Shown: positions 41,244 to 45,152 of the stretch, in pieces
Layout of the letters: each line of letters opens with the position of its first letter
How positions within the stretch are numbered: the stretch's first letter is position 1
NCBI RefSeq assembly: GCF_000282535.1
Contig: NZ_AKJC01000111.1
Span: forward strand, 1 to 45,152
Origin: Pseudomonas sp. GM84
Lineage (GTDB): Bacteria; Pseudomonadota; Gammaproteobacteria; Pseudomonadales; Pseudomonadaceae
Length of the DNA: 45,152 nt
Reading direction: 5' to 3'
Notes under the pieces: model-generated
What the model was told of the DNA's origin: nothing
Database searches by the model: none
The model's input: only the letters and a program-made list of their open reading frames with translations
Position numbers and translations under genes: made by a program

Positions 41244-43492
41244 CCCGCCTGCAACCGGGGGGCCTGCTGCGTCGGCTGCTGCTGTTCATCCTGCTGTTCA
41301 GCTTGTGCTTCACGGTGCTGGCCAGCAGTGTCCAGCTGTACTTCGAGTACCGCCGCGAGATGCGCGAGATCGATGCGCGCATGGCGTTGATCCGCGCGGG
41401 TTACCTGGCCAGCCTGGAGCGCAGCCTCTGGGACCTGAACCAGGAGCAGCTGAACGTGCAATTGCGCGGGCTGGTGGACTTTTCCGACGTGGCGCTGGTG
41501 CGGCTGAACAGCGCCGACTTCACCTTGCAGCAAGGGGATCCATCGCCTCAGGGCCCGCTGCGGGTCGAGCGTTTTCCCCTGGACTACCAGCCGCCTTCCG
41601 GGCCCTTACGCCACCTGGGCGAACTGGAGGTGAGCATCGACCTCGGCGCGGTGCACCGACGGCTGTTCGCCACGGGGCTGACCAGCCTGTTGTGGATGAG
41701 CGTGTTCCTCTGCGGCTTGGCGCTGGCGCTGTCCGGGCTGTTCTACCGCCTGGTCACCCGTCACCTGCAGGTCATGGCGGATTTTGCCCGGCGCATCGGT
41801 GCCGGGCAGTGGCACGAGCCGCTGCGCCTGAAAAAGCGCCGCTCGCCGCACAGCGACGAGATCGACAGCGTGGCGCTGGCGCTGGATGACATGCGCCGGG
41901 CGATCCTCAGCGATATCGAACGTCGCGAAACCGACCGCCTGGCCCTGCAGGACAAGCGCGACGAGCTGCAGAAGCAGGTCGAACGGCGCACCGCGAGCCT
42001 GATGCGCGCCAAGGACGATGCCGAGGCGGCCAACCTTGCCAAGTCGCGCTTCCTCGCCACCATGAGCCATGAACTGCGCACGCCACTCAACGGCATCCTC
42101 GGCATGGCCGAACTGCTGCGTGGCGCGGGGCTCGCGGCAGACGATCGCAAGCGACTGGAGGCTTTGTACAAGGCTGGCGAGGGGCTGCTCGGCATCCTCA
42201 ACGAAGTGCTGTACTTCGCCCGCCTCGAAGAGGGCGAAAGCCACCCCGAGGCCGTCGATTTTTCCCTGCGCCAGCTGTGCGACGAGGTGCTGACCCTGCT
42301 CGAACCCCGCGCGCTGGCCAATGACAGCGTGGTGCTCTGCCGCATCGACCCGCAGTTGGCCACGTACCAGCACGGCGCCGAGCAGTACCTGCGCCAGGTG
42401 CTGAGCAACCTGCTGGCCAATGCCATCAAGTTCACCGAGGGCGGCGAGATCCTGGTCGAAGTGCAGGTGCTGCAGTCACCGCCTGGGCGCCAGCACCTGC
42501 GGCTGAGTGTCACCGACGACGGCATCGGCATCTGCGAGGCGATGCAGCCGAAGATCTTCGGCCGTTTCGTCCAGGCCAGCGAGTCGGTCGCGCGGCGCTA
42601 TGGCGGCACCGGCCTGGGGCTGGCGATCAGCAAGCACCTGGTGGAGCAGATGGGCGGGCAGATCGGCGTGCGCAGCCGCGAGGGGGAGGGCAGTTGCTTC
42701 TGGTTCGAGCTGGATCTGGCGACGGCGCAGGCTCCCCAGGCACTCGCGCGTGCGGTGCCCAGCGCGGCGCCGCTGGAAATCCTGGTGGTGGAAGACGTGG
42801 CCTTGAATCGTGAAGTGGTGCGCGGGCTGCTGGAGCGTGACGGGCACAAGGTGTGGCAGGCCGAAGATGCCGAGCAGGGGCTTGAGCTGTGCGCCCAGCA
42901 GCGCTTCGACCTGCTGCTGCTGGATGTGCACCTGCCGGGCATCAGTGGTGTGGAGCTGTGCCGGCAGATCCGCGCCGGCCACACGCTTAACCGCGAGACG
43001 CGCATCCTGGCGCTGACGGCCAGCGTTCAGCCGGCGCTGGTGCGTGCCTACCTGGCTGCCGGTATGCAGGGGGTGCTGGGCAAGCCGCTGAAACTTGCCA
43101 GCCTGCGCCAGGCCCTGGCCGGGCAGCGCCAGGAGGAACAATCGGCAACGCCCACCTGGGTTGACCACGAGCTGCTCGACACGCACCGCACGCTGCTGGG
43201 CGAGCAGAAGCTGCAGGGCCTGCTGGCCGCGTTGCTGGACGCCCTGGCGCAACACCGCCAGCCCTTGCTTGAAGCGGTCGAGGCGGGTGACTGTACCGAG
43301 GTGACCCACCTGGCCCATCGCCTGGCCGGCAGCAGCGATTCCATGGGTTTGTGTGGGCTGGCAGCGACCTTGCGGCGGCTTGAGGAACGCGGGCTGGAGC
43401 GTGATAAACCGGGTGTGCGGGCCATGGCCGGGTTGCTGCGCGAGCACCTGCAGCGCGCCGAAGACAGCCTGGCTGAACTGCTGGCGGCTTGA
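41240..43492 (+). CDS. aruS: Hybrid histidine kinase with HPt domain, AruS-like
   Basis: The product has 750 aa. Membrane helices at about 10-33 and 145-170 enclose a 110-residue periplasmic domain. HAMP and a coiled coil follow (170-265), then HisKA with [13 protein letters not shown] (His277), HATPase (N-box [12 protein letters not shown]1 VTDDGIGI, G2 [12 protein letters not shown]), a receiver with Asp562 and KPLKL, and an HPt domain with [11 protein letters not shown] (His693). This is a full His-Asp-His phosphorelay ending on the OmpR-type regulator two genes upstream. The periplasmic domain probably contacts the co-encoded binding protein. The AruS label comes from context. Confidence 0.85.
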   Translation: MTRLQPGGLLRRLLLFILLFSLCFTVLASSVQLYFEYRREMREIDARMALIRAGYLASLERSLWDLNQEQLNVQLRGLVDFSDVALVRLNSADFTLQQGDPSPQGPLRVERFPLDYQPPSGPLRHLGELEVSIDLGAVHRRLFATGLTSLLWMSVFLCGLALALSGLFYRLVTRHLQVMADFARRIGAGQWHEPLRLKKRRSPHSDEIDSVALALDDMRRAILSDIERRETDRLALQDKRDELQKQVERRTASLMRAKDDAEAANLAKSRFLATMSHELRTPLNGILGMAELLRGAGLAADDRKRLEALYKAGEGLLGILNEVLYFARLEEGESHPEAVDFSLRQLCDEVLTLLEPRALANDSVVLCRIDPQLATYQHGAEQYLRQVLSNLLANAIKFTEGGEILVEVQVLQSPPGRQHLRLSVTDDGIGICEAMQPKIFGRFVQASESVARRYGGTGLGLAISKHLVEQMGGQIGVRSREGEGSCFWFELDLATAQAPQALARAVPSAAPLEILVVEDVALNREVVRGLLERDGHKVWQAEDAEQGLELCAQQRFDLLLLDVHLPGISGVELCRQIRAGHTLNRETRILALTASVQPALVRAYLAAGMQGVLGKPLKLASLRQALAGQRQEEQSATPTWVDHELLDTHRTLLGEQKLQGLLAALLDALAQHRQPLLEAVEAGDCTEVTHLAHRLAGSSDSMGLCGLAATLRRLEERGLERDKPGVRAMAGLLREHLQRAEDSLAELLAA

Positions 43493-43617
43493 GCGACAAA
43501 AAACTTACGACTTTTTACATCTTTGATCTTTACGATCAACCGGGGCTTACATCGCTTTCCAATAATCGGGTCAACCGCTGCACACGCGGTCTTCGACGCT
43601 TATTGGAGATAATAATA
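43493..43617 (+). promoter_or_regulatory. AT-rich region with TTAC repeats before the permease
   Basis: This 125-base gap has four similar direct repeats: CTTACGAC (43504), TTTACATC (43514), TTTACGATC (43529) and CTTACATC (43546). Such arrays suit an OmpR-family regulator, so it may be the AruR-like binding region controlling the permease. A short stem ACCGC-N7-GCGGT follows at about 43575-43591, and a GGAGA site before ATG 43618 decides the start. Confidence 0.45.
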
Positions 43618-45024
43618 ATGAAAGGCCGTAAAGCTGAAGGTATCCACCTCACACGGGCATTGAAGAGTCGGCACATCTTCATGCTCTCGCTCGGTGGCGT
43701 GATCGGCACCGGGCTGTTCATGGGTTCGGGCGTGACCATCAACCAGGGCGGGCCGGTCGGCGCGATCCTGGCGTACCTGGTGGCCGGTTTCCTGATGTAC
43801 CTGGTGATGGTCTGCCTGGGTGAGCTGTCGGTGCAGATGCCGGTGTCCGGCTCGTTCCAGGCCCACGCGACGAAATTCATCGGCCCGGCCACGGGCTTCA
43901 TGATCGGCTGGGTGTACTGGATGAGCTGGGCGACCACCGTGGGCCTTGAGTTCACCGCCGCCGGCATGCTGATGGAACGCTGGTTCCCCGGGGTGCCGAT
44001 CTGGTACTGGTCGGCGCTGTTCGTCGCGGTGCTGTTCGGCATCAATGCGCTGGCCACCCGTGCCTTCGGTGAGGCGGAATACTGGTTCGCCGGCATCAAG
44101 GTGGCGGCGATTCTCGGCTTCATCATCGTCGGCGTGCTGGTGATCTTCGGCGCCATCCCGCTGACCAGCGGGGCGCCGGCACCGATGATGAGCAACCTGA
44201 TCGGCGATTCGCTGTTCCCCAATGGCTTGTCGGCGGTGTTCGCCGTGATGATGACCGTGGTCTATGCCTTCCAGGGCTGCGAGATCATGGGCGTGGCGGC
44301 GGGCGAGACCGACCAGCCGGAGAAGAGCATCCCGCGCGCCGTGCGCAACGTGGTGTTCCGTGTGCTGATCTTCTATGTGCTGGCGATCGTGGTGCTCTCG
44401 GCGATCGTGCCGTGGCAGCAGGCCGGGCTGATGGAAAGCCCGTTCGTGCAGGTGTTCGACATGGTCGGCATTCCCTTTGCGGCGGACCTGATGAACTTCG
44501 TGATCCTCACCGCGATTCTCTCGGTGGGCAACTCCGGCCTCTATGCGTCTACCCGCATCCTCTGGGCGATGTCCAAGACCGGCATGGCGCCCAGGAGCCT
44601 GTCGCCGCTGAGCAGCCGCGGCGTGCCGCTGCGCGCCCTGTTCATCACCCTGTGCTTTGCGCTGGTTTCGCTGATGACCAGCTTTGTCGCTGCGGACACC
44701 CTGTTCATGGTGCTGATGGCGGTGAGCGGGATGTCGGGCACGGTGACCTGGATCGTGATTGCGCTGGCGCAGTACCGGTTCCGTCAGCAGTTCCTGCGTG
44801 ATGGCGGGCAGTTGAGCGAGCTCAAGTACCGGGCGCCGCTGTACCCGCTGGTGCCATTGCTGTGCATCACCCTGTGCAGTTCGCTGTTCGTGTTCCTGGC
44901 GATGGATGAGACCCAGCGGCCTTCGCTGTACTGGGGCTTCGGGTTCATTGCGCTGTGCTATGCGGCGTACTTCGTGGTGCAGCGCAAGCGCCAGGGGGTT
45001 GGGTTGGAAGTGCCGGTGGCATGA
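43618..45024 (+). CDS. Amino-acid permease, APC family (basic amino acid type)
   Basis: The product has 468 aa and about twelve membrane helices. The start KGRKAEGIHLTRALKSRHIFMLSLGGVIGTGLFMGSG is the APC hallmark, with GVIGTGLF in helix 1. GELSVQMPVSGSF and the long FIGPATGFMIGWVYWMSW follow, as in LysP/ArgP-like amino-acid:proton symporters. Arginine or lysine uptake fits the aruRS-like neighbours; the substrate is not proven by sequence. An in-frame GTG-type start at 43489 would run through the regulatory region and is less likely than ATG 43618 with its GGAGA site. Confidence 0.88.
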   Translation: MKGRKAEGIHLTRALKSRHIFMLSLGGVIGTGLFMGSGVTINQGGPVGAILAYLVAGFLMYLVMVCLGELSVQMPVSGSFQAHATKFIGPATGFMIGWVYWMSWATTVGLEFTAAGMLMERWFPGVPIWYWSALFVAVLFGINALATRAFGEAEYWFAGIKVAAILGFIIVGVLVIFGAIPLTSGAPAPMMSNLIGDSLFPNGLSAVFAVMMTVVYAFQGCEIMGVAAGETDQPEKSIPRAVRNVVFRVLIFYVLAIVVLSAIVPWQQAGLMESPFVQVFDMVGIPFAADLMNFVILTAILSVGNSGLYASTRILWAMSKTGMAPRSLSPLSSRGVPLRALFITLCFALVSLMTSFVAADTLFMVLMAVSGMSGTVTWIVIALAQYRFRQQFLRDGGQLSELKYRAPLYPLVPLLCITLCSSLFVFLAMDETQRPSLYWGFGFIALCYAAYFVVQRKRQGVGLEVPVA

Positions 45025-45039
45025 GAAGGGTCTGGTTGG

Positions 45040-45131
45040 TGTTCGCCGGAGTCTTTGCGGCGCCTATGAGATCGAGCGCCGCCCGCGCGGCGCATCGCGG
45101 ATAAATCCGCTCCTACATTTGTTGCAACGTG
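45040..45131. repeat. Intergenic repeat of a third type
   Basis: The gap after the permease holds GCGCCGCCCGCGCGGCGC (about 45074-45091), a compact hairpin, followed by ATCGCGGATAAATCCGCTCC (CGCGGAT...ATCCGC stem) and CTACATTTGTTGCAACGTG. This differs from the two REP types above but is common between genes in the P. putida group as I know it. It could act as terminator for the permease. Confidence 0.6.
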
Positions 45132-45152
45132 CCATGGCCTGACAGGCCATGG
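45132..45152. repeat. Perfect 10-bp palindrome at window end
   Basis: CCATGGCCTG, one central A, then CAGGCCATGG. The right arm ends exactly at the window edge, so the full length cannot be judged. Confidence 0.7.

Overview
The window looks like chromosome of a Pseudomonas of the putida type. This rests on the high-GC coding sequence, the short REP repeats built on GTGGGAGCGGGCTTGCCCC or GTGGGAGCCGGCTTGCCGG that fill most larger gaps, the Pseudomonas-style recC-recB-recD operon, and an aruRS-like two-component locus next to an amino-acid permease. No rRNA, tRNA, CRISPR array, integrase or transposase was seen.

Layout. (1) 238-5662, plus strand: a six-gene signalling operon. An RsbR-RsbS-RsbT stressosome-like partner-switching module is followed by a fused anti-sigma-like kinase/PP2C phosphatase, a soluble histidine kinase and a REC-PAS-kinase-REC hybrid. 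No sigma factor is present, so output probably runs through two-component signalling. (2) 5840-15056: recC, recB and recD, translationally coupled by 4-base ATGA overlaps. (3) 15057-15524: a REP cluster.

(4) 15525-27546: a defence-like cassette. On the minus strand a tandem-AAA ATPase, a WYL regulator and a GIY-YIG-like protein form one likely operon. Divergent from it, a plus-strand operon of three overlapping genes encodes an unrecognised 404-aa protein, a phospholipase-D-type nuclease with two HKD motifs, and a 1253-aa SNF2-like helicase. A second WYL regulator abuts the helicase stop codon to stop codon. The helicase plus PLD nuclease plus AAA ATPase plus WYL combination strongly suggests a restriction-like anti-phage system, and it is my main candidate for an undescribed system.

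(5) 27653-29784: an unrecognised 291-aa protein and a DUF3616 protein. (6) 29874-36647, minus strand: a three-gene operon of a 1155-aa polytopic membrane protein, a lysozyme-like/SH3/cysteine-peptidase-like protein without signal peptide, and a DUF2235 (Tle1-like) hydrolase with a LecA-like C-terminus. Its upstream region carries several near-perfect palindromes. It reads as an envelope-targeting or effector-type module of unknown purpose.

(7) 36648-38178: regulatory DNA, REP elements, a 42-bp repeat family and a TetR regulator. (8) 38179-45024: an enoyl-CoA hydratase/isomerase, a BetI-like TetR regulator, then response regulator, periplasmic binding protein and hybrid kinase (4-base overlaps) and a basic-amino-acid-type permease. 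This resembles the arginine-responsive aruRS locus of P. aeruginosa. (9) 45025-45152: another repeat type ending in a perfect palindrome at the window edge.

All functional calls come from motif recognition by eye; no database search was run.
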